From NCBI RefSeq assembly GCF_905475345.1, contig NC_066597.1, forward strand, positions 1,218,501 through 1,282,500: a stretch of 64,000 nt of DNA, in the 5' to 3' direction. The translations under genes and the position numbers were made by a program. Under the pieces are notes generated by a model that was given only the letters and a program-made list of their open reading frames with translations, was not told the DNA's origin and did no database searches. Shown piece by piece: positions 55,265 through 64,000 of this stretch. The DNA comes from Vespula vulgaris. Its lineage: Eukaryota; Arthropoda; Insecta; Hymenoptera; Vespidae. How positions within the stretch are numbered: position 1 is the first letter of the stretch; each line of letters begins with the position of its first letter.

Positions 55265-55722
55265 TTATAGAGAGAACGCTGAGAGGAAGAAAAATGAAGT
55301 ATCGTGAAGATTTCTTTTCGAAAATATTTTGGTTCTCTTGTCCGAAACGAGCCATCCATCGTTCAGGTGTTCGCCCGGCTCGTTAGCGATTCCGCATGAG
55401 TAGTCGACGTTGGCCGATCTTTCGTCTATTTTAATGTCGGTGTGGCTCTCCTCGAGTTCTTCCAAAGAAGAATCCTTCTTGACGTGGGACCACCCCGTAT
55501 AAAGGCGATAGGTATTCCCGTCTGTCACGTGACCTGTCACGGTCTCCTTACCACGAGACGATCCACACAGAGCACTCGGAGATCATTATGAACATCGTTT
55601 CGATAGGCGTTACATACACGCGTAATTTCGTCTTCGAACGACTTTCCTACTGGAATCTTTAAACGAAATTGTAGATCCATTGAGATTAAGAGAAAGAGAA
55701 AAATGGAATAATAGTTTTTCAT
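55265..55722 (-). other. Two adjoining open frames of normal composition
   Basis: On the minus strand a 61-codon frame (55722-55537) and a 91-codon frame (55540-55265) abut in different phases within one unique block. A GTG/GTAAGG donor-like site lies at about 55551, and an AG acceptor-like site after a pyrimidine stretch lies at about 55663. The residues are mixed and not low-complexity. I do not recognise a family. This could be an exon with an unseen partner, an old broken gene, or chance. Confidence 0.18.
55524..55533. promoter_or_regulatory. GTCACGTGAC palindrome
   Basis: A perfect 10-bp palindrome with a central CACGTG E-box; TGTCAC recurs immediately on its right. GTCACGTGAC is the consensus known for MiT/TFE-family bHLH-ZIP factors. 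A single copy is only suggestive. Confidence 0.35.
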
Positions 55723-55919
55723 TTGGATTAAATGAAAGTTCTTCGATCTCGATAGAATGCTAACGATTTCTGAATCAGCCTCGGTGGTGCTTCAAAGATC
55801 ACCGCGTGACTTTGCCTCGAGCTTGACCCCGGCATAACTCCGACGAGAACTCACGGACCGTGGAGAAGAAGGCGAGGACGCGCCAATGCGAAGACAGGGA
55901 TAGATAGATGGATAAACAC

Positions 55920-55985
55920 GTATATAAATGTGTGTGCGTGTGTGCTTATATATATATGCACACACATATATATCTATATATATAT

Positions 55986-56019
<34 letters not shown>
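55920..56019. repeat. (GT)/(TA)/(AC)/(TA)/(GA) compound tract
   Basis: The blocks are arranged so that GTGTGTGC and GCACACAC can pair across a TA core, followed by a 34-base GA run. Confidence 0.92.
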
Positions 56020-56021
<2 letters not shown>

Positions 56022-56096
56022 CGACAGAAATCGTGCTTATTCTCAAGAGAAGAGAGAGAAAGAAAGCGAGAGCAAAGGAAGGAAACTAAACGGAAA

Positions 56097-56098
<2 letters not shown>

Positions 56099-56138
<40 letters not shown>

Positions 56139-56140
56139 AG
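56099..56140 (+). repeat. (GA)n tract
   Basis: Pure GA for about 30 bases. Confidence 0.95.
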
Positions 56141-56546
56141 CGATAGTCGATGGAGGCGGTTACGAGATATCAGATCGAGTCCAGCTTCGACGAGAGAGAC
56201 CCCGAGAGAAAGAGAAGATGGCGTATCTACCGTGGAAAGAGAAGAAGCCAGTAGCCAGTAGGGATGTTCTGGTGGGTGAGCACACAGCATCCACCATTGC
56301 TACCACATCGATCGATTACTCTGATCGCTTTTGCGTTTTATCGATAACGTTGAATGCGGAAAGACGTTCGCGTTTTCAACGCCCTTTGCTTTCCGGATCG
56401 CTTTTCCGGTTTTAAACAAGTTTCTCTTTCGAAGTATGATTCTCTACCTTGAAAATCCGCAAGAGTACGTAGAAAATGAAGAAGAGGAAGAAGAAGAAGA
56501 AGAAGTCAAGATGAGATAGGGGAGAACCATAGCTCTTTCTCTCTCC

Positions 56547-56548
<2 letters not shown>

Positions 56549-56585
<37 letters not shown>
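56549..56585. repeat. (CT)n tract
   Basis: Pure CT for about 28 bases. Confidence 0.95.
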
Positions 56586-56898
56586 GTAAACTTTAAGGTA
56601 AAGAAGATAGACCCATGGAAGAAGAAGGTAGATCGGTAATTGGAATTATCCAGGTTGTGGGTCAGGTTCAGCGAGAGTAAGGAGGAAGATATCTGATAGC
56701 GGTCGTGCCTTAGTGACGAACAATTATTGATAATTAGGGTTAATTAATTAGCCATAGCGGTCGGTTCATCGATATCGAGAATATATCCTCGTTCGACCTT
56801 GCTGGTTTTCTTGCGTTACAACGAGTAATCGTCGGCTACGGTGGATAACTTGAATATTCGATAAAAAATTTCGTTTTTTCTTCTTTTGACTTTTATTT

Positions 56899-56976
56899 CA
56901 TATATTCATTCAATACCTGATCACTTCAAAGTATTCATTATTCATATATTCATTTCAATACCTGATCACTCGATAG
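56899..56976 (+). repeat. 44/45-bp tandem duplication
   Basis: CATATATTCATT...CAATACCTGATCAC appears at 56899-56924 and again at 56943-56969. The near-identical copies suggest a recent duplication. Confidence 0.85.
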
Positions 56977-58260
56977 GTGATAAAAAATAAAAAAAAGGAA
57001 AAAGTAAAAGAGTAAGAAAAGCGAGAGAAAAAAAAAGAGAAAGAAAAGAAACATTAAATTTGGAATCTGTTAATATACCTATAAAAATGAGACAATGAGA
57101 TTTATCAAGAATAATAAGAAAGAGAGGACGCCGCACGTAGGTGCCGTCGCGACGCCCCGATCGTAAGATTTTGCTACGGAAGAAGAACGACGACGATGCT
57201 GCACACAACGAAGGCCGAACAACCGGGCGGAATGATGCATTATGCATGCAAGCGTGTCCCAACTTTTCTCCTCTCTGCGTTCGAGAAAGGAGCAGCCTCG
57301 ATGGGAGTGTCGTCAAATCAACGCCCCATCCATGTCGTTCACGCCTCGCCTTGTCCTTCCAAGTGTGCCGCCCGTTTTCGCTCGTAATTAAATATTAGAT
57401 ACCGGTTGATATGGACCGTCTTTACACATATATATATATTTTTTTCTAATTTTCTCTCAATCCTTCCATCAACTATTCCACGAGGTAAGGAGAAATGAAA
57501 AATAATAAAAGAAAAAGAATCGTCGAAAGGTTGCGATCGACCGTCGATTTAGCCAATTCCTAAATAAGAATTACGCAACGCCATGTTGTTAGAATCGTTT
57601 ATACCTTGTTCCTCTTGTTCTTACAAGAATGACTTTGAATTCGTCGAATCTCATCTTACCCCGCGGGAGACGACGGCTAAACGCTCAAATTACAACTCGA
57701 ACAAGGCGATGCCTCTTCACATGTTAGATAGTTTTGTATGTGAGAGAGTTGCTTAGGCTGTATGTAAACTATCCAAAAATAAACTCTCTCTCTCCCTCTC
57801 TTATATTTGTCTTCCTTATATTTCTTTTTTCAATATCCAATGAATATATATATACATATATACACATACACGTATTAATCGTAATGTAAAAGATGCGAGA
57901 AGAAAGAAAATGAAAAGGAAAAATCGTAGGGAAAAAAAATTGATCGTAGAACGATACCGTCGAAAAGATTGGATTTGGCTAAGACAGAAAAGATGAGAGT
58001 TTCTCACGTGTCGCCGATGACCCTCTTTGCGCGGGAGGAAAGCGTAGTCATATCTCGAACGAATCGAGAGGAAGGAGAAGAGGAGAAGAAGGGAGGAAGA
58101 AGGCGAGGGTTCGGCCATCGTAACAAGGAACCCCCCGTGGACGAACTAATTCTCCCGAATGACTCGCGAGGCTACGGCCCTGCGGGGGTCTGAAACAATG
58201 CGCGAGAAACGGGCCCCTTAAGGCCCTAGAGGACTTACGCGCCGCCGACCTGTGGTCCTC

Positions 58261-58261
58261 C

Positions 58262-58328
<67 letters not shown>

Positions 58329-58341
58329 TCTTTCTTTTTTT
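58261..58341. repeat. (CT)28 tract
   Basis: About 56 bases of pure CT then TTTC variants, directly after a CpG-rich block. Confidence 0.97.
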
Positions 58342-59008
58342 GCCTTTGCTTTCAGACTGCTCGACTATTCGCTGAATCATCTCTCGGACCACGTGCGTGA
58401 TGTGTCTCGCGGTCGTAGCAACGTGTAAGAACGATCGCATAGAAATCGATCGGTCCAACTCAGATCGGAAGCCTATATAAAAGTTTTCGAGCTTCCTCGA
58501 AGAGAATTTACTCTGATCGGGCAACCCGATAAAACGAGATTATCGCAATCGTTAACTCGATTTATTCTATTAACGTAATCGTAAAACCGACCGATAAACG
58601 TGAAACGTTTAAGGACATTTACGCTACGTGTATTTCTTAGAGTCGAATTATCTCGATTCGTTCGATATGTTAGATTTCTTGACGAGTTCGTTTAGATTTA
58701 AGATAGATATTTATTTTTGATCGATTCGAACGGATCGTTCGCCATTCGTAGCCATCGCTAACGTTGTACTGTGCATGGAAGGAGGTAAGAAAGACACCAC
58801 CTGCCCCATGCCGAGAAACGCATTGTCCCAATGGCCTGGCTTGTAATTACGATTGTTTCTACGTGACCACCTTGTATTTGGCAAATAAGAAAAAGGTGAA
58901 CGAGCGAGCAAGCTGGATCGATCCAGTTCGAAGCAACAATACCTCTGTAATTCTGTATCTACTTCTTTGCTAATGAAAAAAAAAAGAAAAAAAAATATAT
59001 ATATATTC

Positions 59009-59069
59009 ATTTCTTTCTTTCTTTCTTCATTCCTTTCTTTCTTTCTTTCTTTCTCTCATTCTTTCTTTC
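59009..59069. repeat. (TTTC)n microsatellite
   Basis: TTTC units with CATT interruptions. Confidence 0.95.
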
Positions 59070-59956
59070 CAATCGATCGTTGAACCTCGAGAAAAAAAAG
59101 ATGCTTGAGTAAAACGTGACTATCGATTTGTTGAATCGACTGATGTAAAGTAGTTAAAGGTCAATGGAGGACGTTCGCTGGCTACGGAAAGCCGATCTGG
59201 ACTTCCACTATCCGCAATTTGAGAAATCTCGTCACGTAGGAAAGGCGCGTACGCGCGGCCTCTAATCGCAAATAGGAATCTAAACGTCGTTTTCCATGGC
59301 TCATTGGAGTTTCCTCTTTCGTCGAATAGTGCCGATTCTCCCTCCCCCCCTCTCTCTCTCTCCCTCTTTTCTCTGTTTTTCCTTCTCTCTCTCTCTCTCT
59401 CTTTCGCTTGTTTGATCCTTCGAAAGAGACTCAGTCCATATTCAGTGAAGAGACAAGGATACGTCGTACGTCTTGGTTTCGTACGTCTTCGTTCGAAGGG
59501 ATCCTGCATCGTAGACCCTGTCGTTTCCAGGACGTCGTTTTCTGGACATGACTCACGTTGCCAGAAATCGAGAGAACCCGTAGGACGTTAATATATGGAA
59601 GCTCGCATTCTTATTCCTTGTCCTCGTACCATGGGCCCATCGTTTTTGGACCTTACTAAGAATGTGGAAAATTTCTTCTACCGCATATCCCAGCTTGGGA
59701 CCAGAGTATAATGTCCTTTCCCCAAAGCGCCAGCTTCTAACGAGTTGGTCGATAATGAATTAATTATTCCGATAAATTTAACATTTTCTACGTATGAAAA
59801 TTGTCAGCTTTATCAAGAATGAAACTGTCGTTGTTCTTATCTTTTTCCTTTTTTTTTTCTTTTTTTTTGAATACAAATTATGCCCACATCTCGTTCCTGT
59901 CATTAGGATTATAATCGAGTTGGAGGCTCGCAGACATTTAATCGTCCCAATCGTTC

Positions 59957-60055
59957 TCCTTCTCTTCTTCTCCTTCTCCTTCTTATTCTTCCTCTTCCTC
60001 TTCCTCTTCCTCTTCCTCCTCATCCTTCTTCTTTACTTCGCCTTCTTCTCCTTCT
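59957..60055. repeat. (TTCCTC)n pyrimidine belt
   Basis: Hexamer and TTC units; the plus frame reads Leu/Phe-rich, mimicking a membrane segment. Confidence 0.93.
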
Positions 60056-60459
60056 CGGAAGTTACGGAGATTTTGACGATAACAAAAGCAGAAGCTACGA
60101 GTCTCTCGCCCCTTTCCTCGTCTTACCATCGATCCATAAATCCAACAATTTGTCCAAGCCGTCTGCGCTGTTTTGATCTCGGCCGATTCGAATCTGCGAG
60201 TTGCCCTTTTCCTTCATCCCCGTTCGTGGACCCGAGCCAACCGTGTTTTTGCATAATTATGCCGGATAGGAAGGCCGATATCTCGCACGTACTTTGGCGC
60301 CAATTTCGACGCTTCCTAGGGATGCCCATGTAAACTTTGAACTTAGAGAGGGGGGAACGAAGCAAGCAAGGGTACAAGGGTATAAGGAAGAAAACGTGGG
60401 AAAGAGAAAGAAAGAAGGATGACGTAAATATATAAAAGTAAAGATGTGAGATATCGGAA

Positions 60460-60490
60460 TCTCTCTCTCTCTCTCTCTCTCTGTCTTTCT
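60460..60490. repeat. (CT)n tract
   Basis: Pure CT for 23 bases then GTCTTTCT. Confidence 0.95.
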
Positions 60491-60854
60491 GAGAAAGAGA
60501 GAACACATACTGAACGTTCCCTCCGAATGAATTTCTCGCAAAATTCTATAACGCAGTTAACCAAAATAGCATCGTCTCTTGGTCGTTTGGGTTGCGGTCT
60601 CAAAGCGGTCCCTTTGTGATACCTCAGTCTCTGTCTGTCCGTCTGTCTGTCTTTCTCTCATGGAATTCCAGCGCCGCGAAAGTTACTCATAGGAGTTGGC
60701 TCGGACCAGCCAGCGTGTGTTTTATTGGAAGAGTCCTCGCGCGACACGGTCGGCGCGTTTTGACGGGGCCCCCGCGGATCGCATACGAAATATCAACGGG
60801 GTACTTCTCTTCTCGGAGTCCTCCCGAACGAGCTGCCTGAATTTTATCGTTGAC

Positions 60855-60914
60855 CGACGACGGCGGTGATGGCGACGGCGACGACGATGAGGACGAGGAC
60901 GAGGACGAGGACGT
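60855..60914 (+). repeat. (GGCGAC)/(GAGGAC)n triplet repeat
   Basis: GAC/GGC then four GAGGAC units at the right edge of a GC-rich block. Confidence 0.9.
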
Positions 60915-61228
60915 TCGATCGTTGCCGCGTAAATTAGCAGCTATGTCGTGGGTACAAAAGAGGGAACTCCGGTAGTCCGTGAGTTTCTCGACGTGTTACC
61001 CTTTCCTTCGAGTAAAGCAAAAAAAAAAGACCACGCAGAGGAACGAGTAGAGCGTAAAAAAGGAAAAAAATGGCGACGATAGGCTCGCGATAACGTCCGA
61101 AGGGATAAAGTCGTTACTAATGCATCATCGATCCGTCATTTCACGAGATAGACGAGCTCACGTGTATTATGTTTTGCTTCTTTCCCTTTTTCCTTTTTTA
61201 CCTATCCATTCGTTCGTAGGTGTATGTA

Positions 61229-61289
61229 CAAAGAAAGAAAGAGAGAAAGAGAAAGAGAGAGAGAAAGAGAGAAAGAGAGAAAGAGAGGA
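61229..61289 (+). repeat. (GAAA)/(GA)n tract
   Basis: GA and GAAA units alternating over 61 bases. Confidence 0.95.
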
Positions 61290-62265
61290 CCGTTTCGTTT
61301 CTCGAACGTCGAGCGTGAGCTTGCGATATTCGAGGAGAAAGAAAAGCGCTTCCGACATATTTCATGCGGCCCCCAAGATAACGCTCGGTGGCCACGTGAA
61401 ACGTGTCAGAAGGAACTATGAAGATTTATCGTGGACGCCATCGGTGCTCTCCGGCCGCTCGGACTTCGATCGATAATTCCTTCCTCGTTTGCTTGCAGGG
61501 CCGCCCAGCACCATCGCTCGCGCGAGGGCGAGCTTGCAAGCAGTTATAACGCGATAAAGTCGTTAACGCGTATTATCGCGAGACCAGCCTTTCCCAAGGC
61601 CACGGTAGCCACGTGAATAATACACGCGTTCTCTCTTTATGGATCGTTCCTTTTACTTCAACGGCACCCGACACCGGACGCAACCCCCTTTCGATAGGTC
61701 AACAACATTGTTCTTTCATCGGTGTTACATTTTCGTTTTTTTTCCTTTCTTTCCTTCTTCTTCTTCTTCTTTTTTTTTTGTTTTTTCTAGCCGATTCGAC
61801 GATTACGATTATCGATACTAAACCTTCCGATGATACATAACGAGAAATTAGGCACCGTTTTAATTGAATACTGTCATCGAACGCAGTAACATATAATCGA
61901 GTTTGTAAAATTTCCTTTTGAAAGTTGAACCGCGGTAGAGATAGAATCTCGCGTAAGATTCTCTTTCTTTTTCTTTCTGTTTGTCTCTTTCTCTCTTTCT
62001 CTTTCTTTCGCGCATAGCAGGGGTGAACGTTTAATGTATAAATATGTAAATAATGTGCCGTCGCGAGTATCTCTCATGCAAGCCGGCTCCCACCGGTGGC
62101 AGCTAACTTATGGCAGGGACCAGGAAGACCGGCTTTAGTTCGCTCATCCATAATGGTCTCCCTCGCTGCGAATCTATCGTCGCTCTTAAACTTTAGGGAA
62201 TGCAACGGGGATATTCCGAAAAACGAACGTTTCAGAGGTTTAGCCAAGAGATATCGTGTGTGTAT

Positions 62266-62267
62266 AG

Positions 62268-62304
<37 letters not shown>

Positions 62305-62305
62305 A
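62266..62305. repeat. (TA)n with one GTA
   Basis: Two TA runs separated by ATGTA. Confidence 0.95.
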
Positions 62306-62890
62306 ACTCTCTAAACAAAATCGAACAGTCTCATAAACTGCGAATCGTTTTCAACAACACTCACTGATCCTGACGACGAGCGAGCCCTGTGTGAAATATA
62401 TGTATCAGGTAGAGGAGCCTCAAAGAAGTCGGCTTTTAGCAAAGAACAGAGGGAGAAGCTCGTTAATTAACTTTCTAAAAACAAGGACACATCCACCAAG
62501 ATATCCTCCCTGAAAGCCCATAGAAGCTCGACTTTTTTCTTCGACGGCCGACCGATAAGCCAAGAATAAAAGAAAAAAAAAAAAGAAAAAAGGGAAAAAA
62601 AAACAAAAAGAAAGAAAGAAAGAAAAAACAATGTTCTCGCGTGTCTCAAGCAAGTCGCGTGACGTTCGCGAACGTCGGCCCTGACCCGTCCTTACGCTTA
62701 ACTTACTCGCCTCGATGTTAATTCGAGAAACGAATGTAAATTCGAAACGATTGCAAGCACTCGAATTTCGAGGGCATCTCAAAGCACGTATATACCTTCA
62801 TGAAAAATATCTTTTTAAATGATTCTCTCCTCTGTTATGATTCATAACTCAAATAATCGCGCTGACACGAAACCCTGTTGAGTGGATTTA

Positions 62891-62955
62891 AGGAAAAAAA
62901 AAAAAAGAAAGAAAGAAAAAGAAAAAAAGAAAGAGAAAAAAAAAGGAAAGAAAAA
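62891..62955 (+). repeat. A-rich (GAAA)n tract
   Basis: A-run, GAAA and GAAAA units. A similar A-rich tract lies at 62566-62629. Confidence 0.9.
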
Positions 62956-63534
62956 GGTCTCCAAGATAAAACAAAGCAGACATTTTCTATGGTATCTAGA
63001 TTAATTAAACACTACGAAAATTCAACATATACATACATAAATACGTACATACATATTTTCTACTCGAGAGAGAAAGTGGTAAAGTCAAGAAGCCGAGAAT
63101 AACATGGTGGAACCGATAGAAGAAGTATCGTACGGCCCTGAAAGAAGAATGGGCCCGGAGTTGACAATAGTTTGCCCAGCGGTGAAACAATTCCGAGCTC
63201 GCTCGAGGACGGTCCCATCACAATAAAAGGCCTTCGCCAGTGGATGTGACAAAAATGAATTGTTATATTGTTTTAACAAATGAAGGAGACCGTTCCCCCT
63301 TCTTTCCATCTCTCTCGCTCTTTCTTTCTTTTTCTTTTCTTCTCTCTCTAGTTCTTCATCTCTCTCTCTCTCTCTCTTTTTCTCCTATGGTGGAAGAGCA
63401 ACCACAGCACTCGGTGTCTTTTTGCTTGCATCGCCTGCTGCCTCGTCGTATTATGTATCTCGAACCCGCTCTCTTCTCCATCCACCCTTCTCTTTCAGCA
63501 TCCTTCTTCTCTACTGCTCGATCCTCCCCCTTTC

Positions 63535-63580
63535 TCTCTCTCTCTCTCTCTTTTTCTATCTATCTCTTTCTTTCTCTCTG
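63535..63580. repeat. (CT)/(TATC) tract
   Basis: A CT run followed by TATC and TTTC units. Other CT tracts occur at 63305-63390. Confidence 0.92.
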
Positions 63581-63672
63581 GCGGTTTTACAGAGCGCGCG
63601 CGAAGCACGTGTTTTGCCAGTTCCTATTGTTTCCTGTATGATAAATGGGCCCGTGCACTCTTCTCTCGCGCG

Positions 63673-63713
63673 CCGACTACGACGACTACGACGACGACGA
63701 CGACAACGACGTC
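63673..63713 (+). repeat. (GACTAC)/(GAC)n triplet repeat
   Basis: GACTAC units and GAC triplets; Asp/Tyr on plus, Val/Ser on minus. Confidence 0.93.
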
Positions 63714-63775
63714 TACCAACTCGTATGCGGTTCCTCTCCGATTTTCGACCGGTCGATAGATCGCGGCAATAGGAA

Positions 63776-63811
63776 GGGAAAAAGAGAAAGAGAGAGAGAG
63801 AGAGAAAGAAG
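63776..63811 (+). repeat. (GA)n tract
   Basis: Pure GA for about 18 bases inside GAAA variants. Confidence 0.95.
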
Positions 63812-64000
63812 GGTTATATCTAAAAACAGAAGAGCCGTACTCTTGGCACACCCCCCATGAAAGAAATCTCAGATATTTCTTCGAGATCGTGTCCCCTTCC
63901 CTACCCCCCCTCTTTCCTCATTCTCCTCTTCGTGTGCTTACCTATACATACATATTTTTATCCTACACAGTTTTTAGCAGAATATCGAGAAAAGTATCCT

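Larger units (their letters stand above)
55153..58260. other. Non-coding stretch with a unique 0.6 kb core
   Basis: Bases 55230-55900 are unique and carry the GTCACGTGAC palindrome and two adjoining minus-strand open frames. Bases 56590-57000 are AT-rich and contain a 44/45-bp duplication. Bases 57125-57400 and 58100-58260 are CpG-rich. Nothing is recognised as a gene. Confidence 0.55.
58342..61228. other. Non-coding stretch with CpG-rich islands
   Basis: Unique parts are 58342-58980, 59100-59345, 59405-59830, 60060-60450 and 60490-60860. The last is the most GC-rich and is followed by a GAC/GAG triplet tract. A TAATTACG homeodomain-type site and a CACCTG E-box lie at about 58795-58850. Open frames on both strands here have normal composition but no family signature. 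Confidence 0.55.
61290..64000. other. Non-coding stretch, right edge of window
   Basis: Bases 61290-61730 are CpG-rich and contain a CTCGCGCGAG palindrome plus flanking GCTTGCA/TGCAAGC arms (about 61491-61537). Bases 62700-62880 and 62960-63290 are unique. Short open frames here (for example 63104-63226 +) lack recognisable motifs. The last 150 bases are unique and AT-leaning. Confidence 0.6.

Overview
This 64 kb window looks like a piece of an animal nuclear genome, most likely an insect and probably a hymenopteran (bee, wasp or ant). That is inference from texture. CG dinucleotides are abundant in an otherwise AT-leaning sequence, there is no bacterial-style gene packing, and very long (GA)n/(CT)n, (TTCG)n, (GAA)n, (TA)n and (ATCG)n tracts occur every few hundred bases. 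No protein-coding gene, tRNA, rRNA, snRNA, transposase, reverse transcriptase, CRISPR array or operon could be recognised. The longest open frame is 231 codons, and most of the long frames are translated simple repeats (Ser-Leu, Arg-Glu, poly-Asp, Asn-Glu-Arg-Thr). The window is best read as intergenic sequence or the inside of a very large intron.

Layout: the sequence alternates between purine/pyrimidine microsatellite belts and higher-complexity islands of 0.2-1.5 kb. The main repeat-poor islands are about 8040-9080, 11040-12180, 14560-15000, 15380-16240, 31380-32500, 32900-33470, 38700-39030, 43640-43980, 49050-51950, 55230-55900, 57125-57400, 58340-58980 and 60490-61720. Several carry short structured or regulatory-looking signals. 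These are a nested E-box palindrome (1-60), a cluster of five GATA motifs beside a 30-bp inverted repeat (11852-12088), hairpins at 33265-33460, 39980-40048 and 51671-51744, a POU octamer inside a palindrome (34328-34347), a pair of identical CCAAT boxes followed by a TCTCGCGA motif (44521-44654), and a GTCACGTGAC palindrome (55524-55533). Three G-quadruplex motifs and two diverged tandem duplications (11119-11731 and 38301-38700) are also present.

How it might work together: nothing here supports a multi-gene system. The most economical reading is a regulatory or gene-desert region in which (GA)n tracts (possible docking sites for GA-binding factors) separate candidate cis-regulatory islands. 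That role is inference and needs cross-species alignment, chromatin data or transcript data. A few open frames without low complexity are listed as weak coding candidates; none matches a family I recognise.
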